Of a stretch of DNA of 64,000 bases, positions 10,482 to 18,630 are shown one piece after another. The stretch covers positions 1,984,001-2,048,000 of the forward strand of contig NZ_CP048836.1 in the NCBI RefSeq assembly GCF_010983895.1. The letters are read 5' to 3'. The DNA is from Nitrogeniibacter mangrovi (GTDB lineage Bacteria > Pseudomonadota > Gammaproteobacteria > Burkholderiales > Rhodocyclaceae). The notes beneath the pieces were generated by a model that had not been told where the DNA came from, did no database searches, and was given only the letters and a program-made list of their open reading frames with translations. The translations under genes were made by a program, and so were the position numbers. The stretch's first letter is position 1, and every line of letters starts with the position of its first letter.

Positions 10482-11519
10482 ATGTCCATCCGATTGACCG
10501 AATTTTCCCATGGCGGCGGCTGCGGCTGCAAAATCGCACCGTCGGTGCTGTCGGACATCCTCGCGCGCTCGCCGGCAGCCATCGTGCCGACCGACCTGCT
10601 GGTGGGCAATGCCTCGTCGGACGATGCGGCGGTCTATCGCCTCAACGACCAGCAGGCGATCGTCGCCACCACCGATTTCTTCACGCCGATCGTGGACGAT
10701 CCACGCGACTTCGGTCGCATCGCGGCGACCAACGCCATCAGTGACATCTACGCCATGGGGGCGACGCCGATCATGGCCCTGGCCATCGTCGGTATGCCGC
10801 TCGACAAGCTGCCGGTCGAGGTGATCGGCGAGATTCTCGAGGGCGGCGCCAGCGTTTGCGCCGAGGCCGGCATTCCGGTGGCGGGCGGCCATTCCATCGA
10901 CGTGCTCGAACCGATCTACGGCCTCGTGGCGCTCGGTGTGGTCGCTCCCGACCGGCTGCTGCGCAACGATTCGGCCCAGGCGGGAGATGTGCTCATTCTC
11001 GGCAAGCCGCTCGGCGTCGGAGTGCTCTCCGCGGCGCTCAAGAAGGGCGAGCTGTCGGCAGCCGGGTATGCGCAGATGATCGCCCACACCACGCGGCTCA
11101 ACACCCCGGGCCCGGCGCTGGCCGCCATCGAGGGCGTGCACGCGGTCACCGACGTGACCGGCTTCGGCCTGGCCGGCCATCTGCTGGAAATGTGTCGTGG
11201 CGCCGGGCTGCACGCCGAGCTCGACTTCGGCGCGATTCCCGTGATCGACGAGGCCGTGGACTTTGCCCGTCAGGGCGTGGCCACGGGGGCGTCACGGCGC
11301 AACTGGGCGGGCTATGGCGAGTCGGTGGCGCTCGATCCGGCACTGGCGCCGTGGCAGCAGGTGCTGCTCACCGACCCGCAGACCAGCGGCGGACTGCTCG
11401 TGGCTTGTGCGCCCGACGCCACCGAGACGGTGCTGAGCACCTTCCGCGACCAAGGCTTTGCCGAAGCCGCCCCCATCGGCACGCTCGTCGCAGGCCCTGC
11501 GCGGATCAGCGTGCGCTGA
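10482..11519 (+). CDS. selD: Selenide, water dikinase
   Basis: Makes selenophosphate from selenide and ATP. 345 aa, normal length. The N-terminal GGGCGCKI carries the catalytic cysteine, so this is a Cys form and not a selenocysteine form, and Lys of the same motif is present. AIR-synthase folds follow, with DDAAVYRLND and the TDVTGFGLAGHLLEM segment. The start is the ATG at 10482; in-frame codons further upstream would run into mnmH. No selA or selB is in the window, so the visible role is supply of MnmH. The 3' end overlaps the convergent esterase gene by 14 bases. Confidence 0.95.
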   Translation: MSIRLTEFSHGGGCGCKIAPSVLSDILARSPAAIVPTDLLVGNASSDDAAVYRLNDQQAIVATTDFFTPIVDDPRDFGRIAATNAISDIYAMGATPIMALAIVGMPLDKLPVEVIGEILEGGASVCAEAGIPVAGGHSIDVLEPIYGLVALGVVAPDRLLRNDSAQAGDVLILGKPLGVGVLSAALKKGELSAAGYAQMIAHTTRLNTPGPALAAIEGVHAVTDVTGFGLAGHLLEMCRGAGLHAELDFGAIPVIDEAVDFARQGVATGASRRNWAGYGESVALDPALAPWQQVLLTDPQTSGGLLVACAPDATETVLSTFRDQGFAEAAPIGTLVAGPARISVR

Positions 11520-12135
11520 GCTGCGCTTCGGCCTTGATCAGGGGCTGTAACGCACGCCATACCGTATCGAGGATGGCCGGCTGGGCCGCAGCCACCGGGT
11601 GGATGCCGTCTGCCTGGAACCATTCGCGCCGGCTCGCGAAGCCTTCGAGCAGGAAGGGTACGAACGGCGTCTTGCGTTCGTCCGCCACTTCGGCGAACAC
11701 CGCGTGGAACTTGTTGGCATAGGCGGGGCCATAGTTCGGAGGCAGGCGCATGCCCACGAGCACCACCCGCGCGCCGGCCTGGCGGGCGGTTTCGATCATC
11801 GATTCCAGATTGGCTTTCATGAGCGTCAGCGGCAGGCCGCGCAGGCCGTCGTTGGCGCCCAGTTCGAGAACGACCACGTCGGGCCGGTGGGCGGCCAGCG
11901 CCTGGGGCAGACGTGAGCGACCGCCGGCGGTGGTTTCGCCACTGACGCTGGCATTGACGACCGTGTGCTCGCCGGGCAGGGTGTCGAGGCGGCGCTGCAG
12001 CAGCGTCGGCCACGCGTCGTCGGCGCGCAGGCCGTAACCGGCGGACAGGCTGTCGCCCATCACCAGCACGGTGGTGGCGCCGGCCAGCGGGCTTATCACG
12101 AGGAGCATCAGAAACACGATGGATCGAGGCGTCAT
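11506..12135 (-). CDS. GDSL-type esterase/lysophospholipase (TesA-like), exported
   Basis: A 209-aa SGNH hydrolase. A short hydrophobic signal segment (MTPRSIVFLMLLVISPLAGA) leads directly into block I VLVMGDSLSAGYG with the nucleophile Ser. The block III GANDGLRG and block V DGIHPVAAAQP with the catalytic Asp and His are present. Homologues hydrolyse acyl-CoA, lysophospholipids and aryl esters in the periplasm. The start at 12135 is set by the signal peptide. Its first 17 bases overlap the divergent ABC ATPase gene, the same tesA/ybbA arrangement as in enterobacteria. Confidence 0.9.
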   Translation of the reverse strand: MTPRSIVFLMLLVISPLAGATTVLVMGDSLSAGYGLRADDAWPTLLQRRLDTLPGEHTVVNASVSGETTAGGRSRLPQALAAHRPDVVVLELGANDGLRGLPLTLMKANLESMIETARQAGARVVLVGMRLPPNYGPAYANKFHAVFAEVADERKTPFVPFLLEGFASRREWFQADGIHPVAAAQPAILDTVWRALQPLIKAEAQLSAR

Positions 12136-12856
12136 ACCCAACTCCGGACCGGTCGTGGTCGTGACCGGCTTGTCTAAATCGGTGCCCCTGCAGGACGGGG
12201 ACGGCAAGATGCTGCCTATTTTGCGCGACATCGGCCTGAGCGTGCACGCGGGAGAGACCATTGCCATCGTCGGCGCTTCCGGATCCGGCAAGTCGACCCT
12301 GCTCGGCCTCATCGCCGGCCTGGACGAACCGAGTGCGGGGTCGGTGCAGCTGTGCGGTCAGTCACTGTTCGAACTCGACGAGGACGCGCGCGCGACGCTG
12401 CGTGGCGCGCAGATGGGTTTCGTGTTCCAGTCCTTCCAGCTGCTGCCAGCACTCACGGCGCTGGACAACGTGATGCTGCCGCTGGAGCTGGCCGGCCGCC
12501 GCGATGCCGAGGCGGTGGCGCGGCAGTGGCTCGAGCGCGTTGGACTGGGTAGCCGCATGCGCCATTATCCGAAGCATCTGTCCGGTGGCGAGCAGCAGCG
12601 CGTGGCGCTAGCGCGGGCGTTCGCGCCGGATCCGGCGGTGTTGCTCGCCGACGAGCCGACGGGCAACCTCGACGCCGATACGGGCGCGGCGATCATCGAG
12701 CTGATGTTCTCGCTCAACCGGGAGCGCGGCACGACCCTGATTCTCGTGACCCATGACGATGCACTGGCGCGCCGTTGCGATCGCGTGGTGCACATGCACG
12801 GCGGCACGCTCGACGACACCCCGGCGGCCATGCCCGTGGCCGAATCAGCGCGCTGA
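12119..12856 (+). CDS. ABC transporter ATP-binding protein, YbbA/LolD type
   Basis: A 245-aa nucleotide-binding subunit with Walker A GASGSGKSTLL, Q-loop FVFQSFQLLP, signature LSGGEQQRVALARA, Walker B VLLADEPTGNLD and switch His in LVTHDD. This is the LolD/MacB/YbbA group, which works with FtsX-like permeases. In the related gene pair of E. coli a large permease (YbbP) follows; here the next gene is the opposite-strand hpnE, so no permease is encoded beside it. The ATG at 12119 lies inside the 5' end of the divergent esterase gene. The substrate is unknown. Confidence 0.88.
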   Translation: MDRGVIPNSGPVVVVTGLSKSVPLQDGDGKMLPILRDIGLSVHAGETIAIVGASGSGKSTLLGLIAGLDEPSAGSVQLCGQSLFELDEDARATLRGAQMGFVFQSFQLLPALTALDNVMLPLELAGRRDAEAVARQWLERVGLGSRMRHYPKHLSGGEQQRVALARAFAPDPAVLLADEPTGNLDADTGAAIIELMFSLNRERGTTLILVTHDDALARRCDRVVHMHGGTLDDTPAAMPVAESAR

Positions 12857-14158
12857 CAGGATGGCCCGGGCGCAGGCCACGCCGGAGCGCACCGCGCCCT
12901 CGATGGTGGCCGGGTAGGGGCCATCAACATAGTCGCCGGCCAGCCACAGGCCCGGCTCTCCGGTGCGGGTGGCGGGGCGGCTCAGATTGGGGCCGCAGGC
13001 AAAGGTGGCGCGTTTCTCGACGATGGTGAGGATGGCCTCGGGGCGCGGCAGCTGACGTCCCAGCAGGCCTTCGAGCTGGTTGTGCATGGCCAGTTCGATT
13101 TCTTGGCGGGGGACGGTCAGGTGCGGGCCGCTGGCGCTGACGACGCCGGCGATGAGCCCGTCCGGGCCGCCGAACTGGGCACGATCGAAGAACCACTCGG
13201 CCGGCCCGTCCAGAGTGCCGACCATGGGGCCGGCGAGGCGTACCGGCGCGTCGTACTGCAGATAGGTGGTGAGGATGGGCTCGTAGGTCAGCGCGGCCAG
13301 TTGTGCCTCCACCGGCGCCAGGGCGGGGAAGCCACTCAGGAGGTCGCCCGCGTGATAGGGTGCCGTGGCGATGACCACCTGATCGAAACGCCGCTTGGGG
13401 GTCGGGTCACCCTTGAGCGCGAAGCCGTCGCGGGTCCGCTCGATCGCGCTGATCGGTTCGGTCACGTAGACATGGCCGCCGTGCCGGGCCAGCCAGCGCG
13501 CGGCTGGCACCGGGAACAGCTCCGAAAGATCTACCTTGGGCAGCAGCATCTCGCTGGCGGAGGCGCCGGCGGCGAGGCTGTCGCGCAGAACGGTGGCGAA
13601 GACGCGCGCCGATGCCTGTGCCGAGGGGGTGTTGAGCGCCGCCACGCACAGTGGCGCCCACAGCAGGCGGCGCAGGCGCTCGGGCTGGTCGGCGCGCTCG
13701 AGCAGCTCATCCACGGTCATGTTCACCGGCAGGCGGAAGCGCTGCTTCTTCAGATGGCGCAGGAAGCGCAGGCAGGCGAAACGCTCCGACCAGCTCATGC
13801 CTTCGGCACGCAGCAGCCCGACCGCCAGATGCAACGGCGCGGGCAGGGCGGCGGCGCGCAGGCGGAATTCACCGGGATAGTGCAGATCGAGAGGGCGGGT
13901 ATCGAAGATGCCGGGGCGTACCCCCACCGTGCGCATCAGACGCAGGGTTTCGGCGTAGGCCCCCAGCAGCAGATGCTGCCCATTGTCCACATGGAAGTCG
14001 TCGGTGTGGACGATGCGCGCCCGTCCGCCCAGCACCCGCGACGCTTCGAAGACGGCGACACGCACGTCGCGCCGGGCCAGTTCGACCGCGCAGGCCAGAC
14101 CGGCATAGCCGCCGCCGATGATCCCGACCTGTCGGGGGCGCGTGCCCTGGCCTGGCAT
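12845..14158 (-). CDS. hpnE: Hydroxysqualene dehydroxylase
   Basis: A 437-aa FAD-dependent enzyme that reduces hydroxysqualene to squalene, last of three steps from farnesyl diphosphate. The N-terminal dinucleotide motif is GIIGGGYAGLACAVELARRD, followed by the ARIVHTDDFHVDNGQHLLLG segment characteristic of squalene-associated desaturase-like proteins, and a C-terminal LWLAGDYVDGPYPATIEGA flavin-site motif. It starts 2 bases after the hpnD stop. The hopene cyclase that would use the squalene is not in the window. Confidence 0.93.
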   Translation of the reverse strand: MPGQGTRPRQVGIIGGGYAGLACAVELARRDVRVAVFEASRVLGGRARIVHTDDFHVDNGQHLLLGAYAETLRLMRTVGVRPGIFDTRPLDLHYPGEFRLRAAALPAPLHLAVGLLRAEGMSWSERFACLRFLRHLKKQRFRLPVNMTVDELLERADQPERLRRLLWAPLCVAALNTPSAQASARVFATVLRDSLAAGASASEMLLPKVDLSELFPVPAARWLARHGGHVYVTEPISAIERTRDGFALKGDPTPKRRFDQVVIATAPYHAGDLLSGFPALAPVEAQLAALTYEPILTTYLQYDAPVRLAGPMVGTLDGPAEWFFDRAQFGGPDGLIAGVVSASGPHLTVPRQEIELAMHNQLEGLLGRQLPRPEAILTIVEKRATFACGPNLSRPATRTGEPGLWLAGDYVDGPYPATIEGAVRSGVACARAILSAR

Positions 14159-14160
14159 GG

Positions 14161-14994
14161 TCAGCCCTTGAACCAGGTGCGCGAGGCGATCCAGAGCTTG
14201 CGGATCGGGGTGAGCGAGGTGCGCCGATCGAGGACCTGGAAATCGTCGCGGGCAATCTCGTCGAGCAGCGTCCGGTAGATTGCCGCCATGATCAGCCCCG
14301 GGCGCTGGGGCTTGCGATCGGCGGCCGGCAACTGGGCCATGGCCTGATCGTAGAAGCCGATGGCGCGTTCGGTCTGGAAGCGCATGAGCGCCACGAAGGC
14401 GTCGGAGTGTTTCGCCTCGAGCAGATCGCGGGCCGGGACATTGAAGCGTTGCAGGTCTTCGACGGGCAGGTAGATGCGGCCGCGGCGCGCGTCTTCACCC
14501 ACGTCGCGGATGATGTTGGTGAGCTGGAAGGCCAGGCCCAGGTCATGGGCATACTTGAGCGTCTGCCGGTCGCTGTAGCCGAAGATCTCCGCGGCGAGCA
14601 GGCCGACCACCGAGGCGACCCGGTAGCAGTAGAGGCGCAAGCCCTTGAAGTCGAGGTAGCGCGTCTGGCTCAGGTCCATCTGCATGCCGTCGATGATCTC
14701 GAGCAACTGCTCGGTGGGCAGGTTGAAGCGCGGCCGGATGTCGGCCAGCGCCTGGCCGACCGGATGGGTCGGCGTGCCCTCGGCGGCGCGCAGGATCTCG
14801 GAGCGCCACCAGTCGAGCTTGCTCTGGGCGATGGACGGATCCTGGCATTCGTCCACCACGTCGTCCACCTCCCGGCAGAAGGCATACAGCGCCATGATCG
14901 CCTGGCGCCGCTCCGGCGGCAGGAACAGGAAACTGTAGTAGAAGCTCGAGCCGCTGGCGGCGGCCTTCTGCTGGCAGTAGTCGTGGGGATTCAT
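14161..14994 (-). CDS. hpnD: Presqualene diphosphate synthase
   Basis: A 277-aa trans-isoprenyl diphosphate synthase that condenses two farnesyl diphosphates to presqualene diphosphate. Both Asp-rich motifs are visible: CREVDDVVDE near residue 43 and QLTNIIRDVGEDARRGR near residue 160, together with SFYYSFLFLP at the N terminus. The ATG at 14992-14994 overlaps the hpnC stop (ATGA type), so translation is coupled. It sits centrally in the hpnC-hpnD-hpnE operon. Confidence 0.94.
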   Translation of the reverse strand: MNPHDYCQQKAAASGSSFYYSFLFLPPERRQAIMALYAFCREVDDVVDECQDPSIAQSKLDWWRSEILRAAEGTPTHPVGQALADIRPRFNLPTEQLLEIIDGMQMDLSQTRYLDFKGLRLYCYRVASVVGLLAAEIFGYSDRQTLKYAHDLGLAFQLTNIIRDVGEDARRGRIYLPVEDLQRFNVPARDLLEAKHSDAFVALMRFQTERAIGFYDQAMAQLPAADRKPQRPGLIMAAIYRTLLDEIARDDFQVLDRRTSLTPIRKLWIASRTWFKG

Positions 14995-15815
14995 CGTGTC
15001 GAATGGGTGTAGTTGAGCGCACGCAGCGCCAGGCGCAGGGCGTCGCCCTTGCCGAGCGTGGGGCGGTGGCGAAAGACGTCGTAGCCGATCGCTTCGATGC
15101 GCTGGAGAATACGCAGCCCGCCCAGAACGATCAACCGCAATTCCCAGCCGACGCGGCCGGGCAGGGCGAGGGGCAGCGACGCCCCCGATTGCATGAGGGC
15201 GCGGGCGCGGTCCACCTGAAAGCGCATGAGCGCGCGCCAGTGATCGTCCACCTGGCCTGCTGCGATCTGCGCCTCGGTGACGCCGAAGCGCTCGAGCTCG
15301 TCCTGCGGCAGGTAGACGCGCCCCTTGGCCCAGTCGATGGCCACGTCCTGCCAGAAATTGATGAGCTGCAGGCTGGTACAGATGGCGTCGGATGCGGTCA
15401 GCAGCGGCGCGTGGTGGGCATCGAACAGCGTCAGCATGAGGCGGCCGACCGGGTCGGCGGAGCGGCGGCAGTAGTCCCGCAGCTCCTCGTAGGATGCATA
15501 GCGCGTCTTGCCCACATCCTGGCTGAAGGCGTCGAGCAGGTCGCGAAAGTAACGGATGGGCAGGCGGTGGCGGTCGATGGCCTGCGCAAGCGGGCCGAAC
15601 AGGCCGATGGTGGTCGGCTTGCCCTGTTCGATCAGATGCAGTTCGCGGCGGTAGTCGTTGAGCCCGGCCAGCCGCGCCACCGCCGGCGCGTCGCCTTCGT
15701 CGGCAATGTCGTCGGCGCTGCGGGCGAAGGCATAGATCGCCTCGACGGGCGAACGCAACCGGGCCGGCAACAGCAGCGACGCGACGGGAAAGTTCTCGTA
15801 GTGATCGACCGGCAT
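14991..15815 (-). CDS. hpnC: Hydroxysqualene synthase
   Basis: A 274-aa relative of HpnD that converts presqualene diphosphate to hydroxysqualene. It starts with the family hallmark DHYENFPVASLLLP and shows the Asp-rich FARSADDIADEGD and QLINFWQDVAIDWAKGR motifs. First gene of the operon. Its ATG follows the 3' end of tRNA-Leu by only 28 bases, and no clear Shine-Dalgarno sequence is seen in that gap, which suggests read-through from the tRNA promoter. Confidence 0.93.
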   Translation of the reverse strand: MPVDHYENFPVASLLLPARLRSPVEAIYAFARSADDIADEGDAPAVARLAGLNDYRRELHLIEQGKPTTIGLFGPLAQAIDRHRLPIRYFRDLLDAFSQDVGKTRYASYEELRDYCRRSADPVGRLMLTLFDAHHAPLLTASDAICTSLQLINFWQDVAIDWAKGRVYLPQDELERFGVTEAQIAAGQVDDHWRALMRFQVDRARALMQSGASLPLALPGRVGWELRLIVLGGLRILQRIEAIGYDVFRHRPTLGKGDALRLALRALNYTHSTR

Positions 15816-15843
15816 GGAATGCGGGTGCGCAAGCCTGAACGCG

Positions 15844-15928
15844 TGGTGCGAGAGGAGGGATTCGAACCCTCACGCCGTAAGGCGCTGGAACCTAAATCCA
15901 GTGCGTCTACCAATTCCGCCACCCTCGC
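15844..15928 (-). tRNA. tRNA-Leu (UAG)
   Basis: An 85-nt class II tRNA read on the minus strand. The 5' GCGAGGG pairs with 3' CTCTCGC, the T-arm is GGTTCGAATCC, the anticodon stem-loop CTGGATTTAGGTTCCAG gives anticodon UAG, and the variable arm GCCTTACGGCG marks a Leu tRNA. The CCA end is encoded at 15844-15846. It lies just upstream of hpnC. Confidence 0.96.
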
Positions 15929-16014
15929 AAGGTGGATCGCCGGGGGCGACCCCGAGAGCAAGTGGCGGATTATACACGCCCCATGGCGATGGCAGAGAGT
16001 CGCATGGTGTGCGG

Positions 16015-16902
16015 TCAGCCTCGCAGCGCGGCGAGCAGGCTGTCGCGCGTCTCGCGAGCCGAGTCGCGCAGTTCTGCGAGCAGGTCCGCGTCCACGTCGC
16101 GCGTAGCCGCCTGCAACAATGAGCTGCGCATCTCCGGGCTGAACTGAATGAAGGGATTGGGTGTGTCGGCGCACAGGCAGGCGATGAAATAGATGTCTCG
16201 CAGTTGCTTGGGCGGCCAGGTGCCGCCGTACGGATTGCGATCATCGAAGACATCGCTGACCAATTCCGGAACGTCGAGGGCATTCACCAGAGCCCGAGCG
16301 ACCGGTTCGTGCCACAGGGCGACGAATTCGGCGAAGCGGTTCATGTCGTCTTCGAGTGGTGGGTGCTTGGTTGCGCGGGCGAGCAGATAGAACTGTCCGA
16401 TGGTGCTGAGCATGCCAGCGAACAGGGCGGTGTCGGCGTTGCCTGCGCGCACGTGTTTGGCGATACCCCACGACCAGGCGGCCACGTCGATGGTGTGCAT
16501 CCACAGGCCGGAGGCGACCAGCCGCGCATCGGCGCTGCGGGTTTCGGCCGCCAGCTGTTCGGTCGCGACGGCGAAGGCGAGGGAGCGCACATTCACCAGC
16601 CCGACCCGCTGGATCGCTTCACCGATTGAGGTGATTTCCTTGCCGTACGGGTTGAGGGCGACGGAGTTGGCCAGGCGGATGATCCGGGCGCTGAGCAATG
16701 GATCGGGGCGGATGACGTTCAGCACCGCGTCGGTGGTGCTGTTCGGGTCGTCGCAGACGCGCTTGATACGGACCGTGAGATCGAGGAAGGTCGGAAAAGT
16801 CAGCTGACGGGTGGCAAGGTCATGTTCGATCGTGCGTGAAAAGGCTTCTAGCGCTTCCTCGAACGGGTCTTCGTTGCGGATTTCGAGTGTGGGTGTCGAC
16901 AT
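16015..16902 (-). CDS. HDOD domain signalling protein
   Basis: A 295-aa cytoplasmic protein whose central ~200 residues form an HDOD domain, a catalytically inactive HD-like module found in regulators. The pattern is VIRPDPLLSARIIRLANS, IGEAIQRVGL, and VATEQLA, with no metal-binding HD pair. Such proteins act in c-di-GMP, motility or stress signalling through protein contacts. I use the ATG at 16900-16902, which has a strong GGAGG site 5 bases upstream, over a GTG 13 codons earlier. No effector domain is attached and the partner is unknown. Confidence 0.82.
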   Translation of the reverse strand: MSTPTLEIRNEDPFEEALEAFSRTIEHDLATRQLTFPTFLDLTVRIKRVCDDPNSTTDAVLNVIRPDPLLSARIIRLANSVALNPYGKEITSIGEAIQRVGLVNVRSLAFAVATEQLAAETRSADARLVASGLWMHTIDVAAWSWGIAKHVRAGNADTALFAGMLSTIGQFYLLARATKHPPLEDDMNRFAEFVALWHEPVARALVNALDVPELVSDVFDDRNPYGGTWPPKQLRDIYFIACLCADTPNPFIQFSPEMRSSLLQAATRDVDADLLAELRDSARETRDSLLAALRG

Positions 16903-16985
16903 GCTGCCTCCAGTGGACCTTCCCGGCAGCGGTGTCGTCACGTGCGGGGTCGGATGCGGTTTCTCACGCTATAACGGCAGTAACG

Positions 16986-17011
16986 ACGGCGGGCTTGAGC
17001 GGTCCCGCCGT
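16986..17011 (-). terminator. Possible terminator hairpin after spoVR
   Basis: Eight-base inverted repeat ACGGCGGG/CCCGCCGT with a 10-nt loop, 72 bases downstream of the spoVR stop codon on the minus strand. The T-run is poor, so it may only be an RNA 3'-end stabiliser. Confidence 0.35.
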
Positions 17012-17082
17012 TTCTCGCGACGGGCGTGAGGGGGTGCGCTGGCCGCAGCGCTGGCGGAGAATGCCCTCGTCGGGTCCGCGCT

Positions 17083-18630
17083 TCAGCGTTGCGCGCTGCC
17101 GCCGTTGCCCGCGTGTCGTTTCTCGCGCCGGCACTCGTAGCTGACCCGAGCGCTGCCGTCGGGCTGGACGGTTTCGAGCCGGACGGTGAATCCCCACAGG
17201 CGTGCCAGATGTTTCATGACTTCTTCCGCAGAGTCGGCCAGCGGGCGGCGATTGTAGGGCTGATACCGCAAGGTCAGCGATCGGTCGCCGCGAACGTCCA
17301 CGTTCCATATCTGGATGTTCGGCTCCCGGCAACCGAGGTTGTACTGGTTCGAGAGTCGTTCGCGCAGCGCCCGGAATCCATGTTCGTCGTGAATGGCGGA
17401 AACCGACAGCTTGCTCTTCTCGTCGTCGTCGACCACCGCGAAGAACTTGAACTCGCGCATGAGCTTGGGCGACAGGAACTGGGCGATGAAGCTCTCGTCC
17501 TTGAAGTTGCGCATGGCGAAATCGAACGTTTCCCGCCAGTCGGATCCGGCGATTTCGGGGAACCAGGCGCGATCTTCGTCGGTGGGCTGCTCGCAGATGC
17601 GCCGGATGTCCTGCCACATGGCGAATCCGAGGGCGTACGGGTTGATGCCGTTGTACCAGGGGTCGTTGTAGTTGGGCTGATAGAGCACGCTGGAGTGGCT
17701 GTGCAGGAACTCCATCATGAAGCTGTCGGCCAGCAAGCCTTCGTCGTAAAGGGTATTGAGCAGGGTGTAGTGCCAGAAGCTGGCCCAGCCCTCATTCATG
17801 ACCTGGGTCTGACGCTGGGGGAAGAAATACTGCGCGACCTTGCGCACGATGCGCACGATCTCGCGCTGCCACGGTTCGAGCAGCGGGGCGTGCTTCTCGA
17901 TGAAATAGAGCAGGTTTTCCTGCGGTTCGGGCGGGAAGCGCGGGCGCTCGCGTGGCGCTTCGCTGGTCTCCTGCTCGGGCAGGGTGCGCCACAGTTCATT
18001 GACCTGACTTTGCAGATAGGCTTCGCGTTCTTGCTGCCGCTCGCGCTCCTTGGCCATCGACAGCTTGGGGGGGCGCTTGTAGCGGTCCACGCCGAGGTTC
18101 ATGAGCGCGTGGCAGGAATCGAGCAATTCCTCGACGGCTTCCACGCCGTGGCGCTCTTCACACTGGGCAATGTAATTGCGCGCAAAGATGAGGTAGTCGA
18201 CGATCGCGTCCGGGCTGGTCCAGGTGCGGAACAGGTAATTGCCCTTGAAGAAGGCGTTGTGCCCGTAAGCAGCGTGGGCGATCACCAGGGCCTGCATGGT
18301 GAGGGTGTTCTCTTCCATGAGGTAGGCGATGCACGGATCGGAGTTGATGACGATCTCGTAGGCCAGCCCCATCTGACCGCGCTTGTATTGCCGTTCGGTG
18401 GCCAGGAACTGCTTGCCGAAGGTCCAGTGATGGTAGTTGACCGGCATGCCCACCGAGGCATAGGCGTCCATCATCTGCTCGGAGGTGATCATCTCGATCT
18501 GCACCCGGTAGGTGTCGAGACCGTAGTCGGCGGCGACCCGGGCGATCTCCTCATGGTAGGCGTCGATGGCCTCGAAGCTCCACTCGGCCCCGGAGGGCAG
18601 CTTCTTGCGTTCGAGAATGATGTCGCTCAT
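17083..18630 (-). CDS. SpoVR family protein (YcgB-like)
   Basis: A 515-aa soluble protein of the SpoVR/YcgB family. The N-terminal half has the conserved LPSGAEWSFEAID and PVNYHHWTFGKQF; further on it carries IAHAAYGHNAFFKGNYLF, VMNEGWASFWHYTLLN and NPYALGFAMWQDI, which include conserved His and Glu residues. The biochemical role is not established. The gene overlaps the yeaH-type gene by 4 bases and completes the prkA-yeaH-spoVR operon, a stationary-phase/stress unit in many proteobacteria. The start at 18630 is preceded by GAAGGA and agrees with the family N terminus. Confidence 0.93.
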   Translation of the reverse strand: MSDIILERKKLPSGAEWSFEAIDAYHEEIARVAADYGLDTYRVQIEMITSEQMMDAYASVGMPVNYHHWTFGKQFLATERQYKRGQMGLAYEIVINSDPCIAYLMEENTLTMQALVIAHAAYGHNAFFKGNYLFRTWTSPDAIVDYLIFARNYIAQCEERHGVEAVEELLDSCHALMNLGVDRYKRPPKLSMAKERERQQEREAYLQSQVNELWRTLPEQETSEAPRERPRFPPEPQENLLYFIEKHAPLLEPWQREIVRIVRKVAQYFFPQRQTQVMNEGWASFWHYTLLNTLYDEGLLADSFMMEFLHSHSSVLYQPNYNDPWYNGINPYALGFAMWQDIRRICEQPTDEDRAWFPEIAGSDWRETFDFAMRNFKDESFIAQFLSPKLMREFKFFAVVDDDEKSKLSVSAIHDEHGFRALRERLSNQYNLGCREPNIQIWNVDVRGDRSLTLRYQPYNRRPLADSAEEVMKHLARLWGFTVRLETVQPDGSARVSYECRREKRHAGNGGSAQR

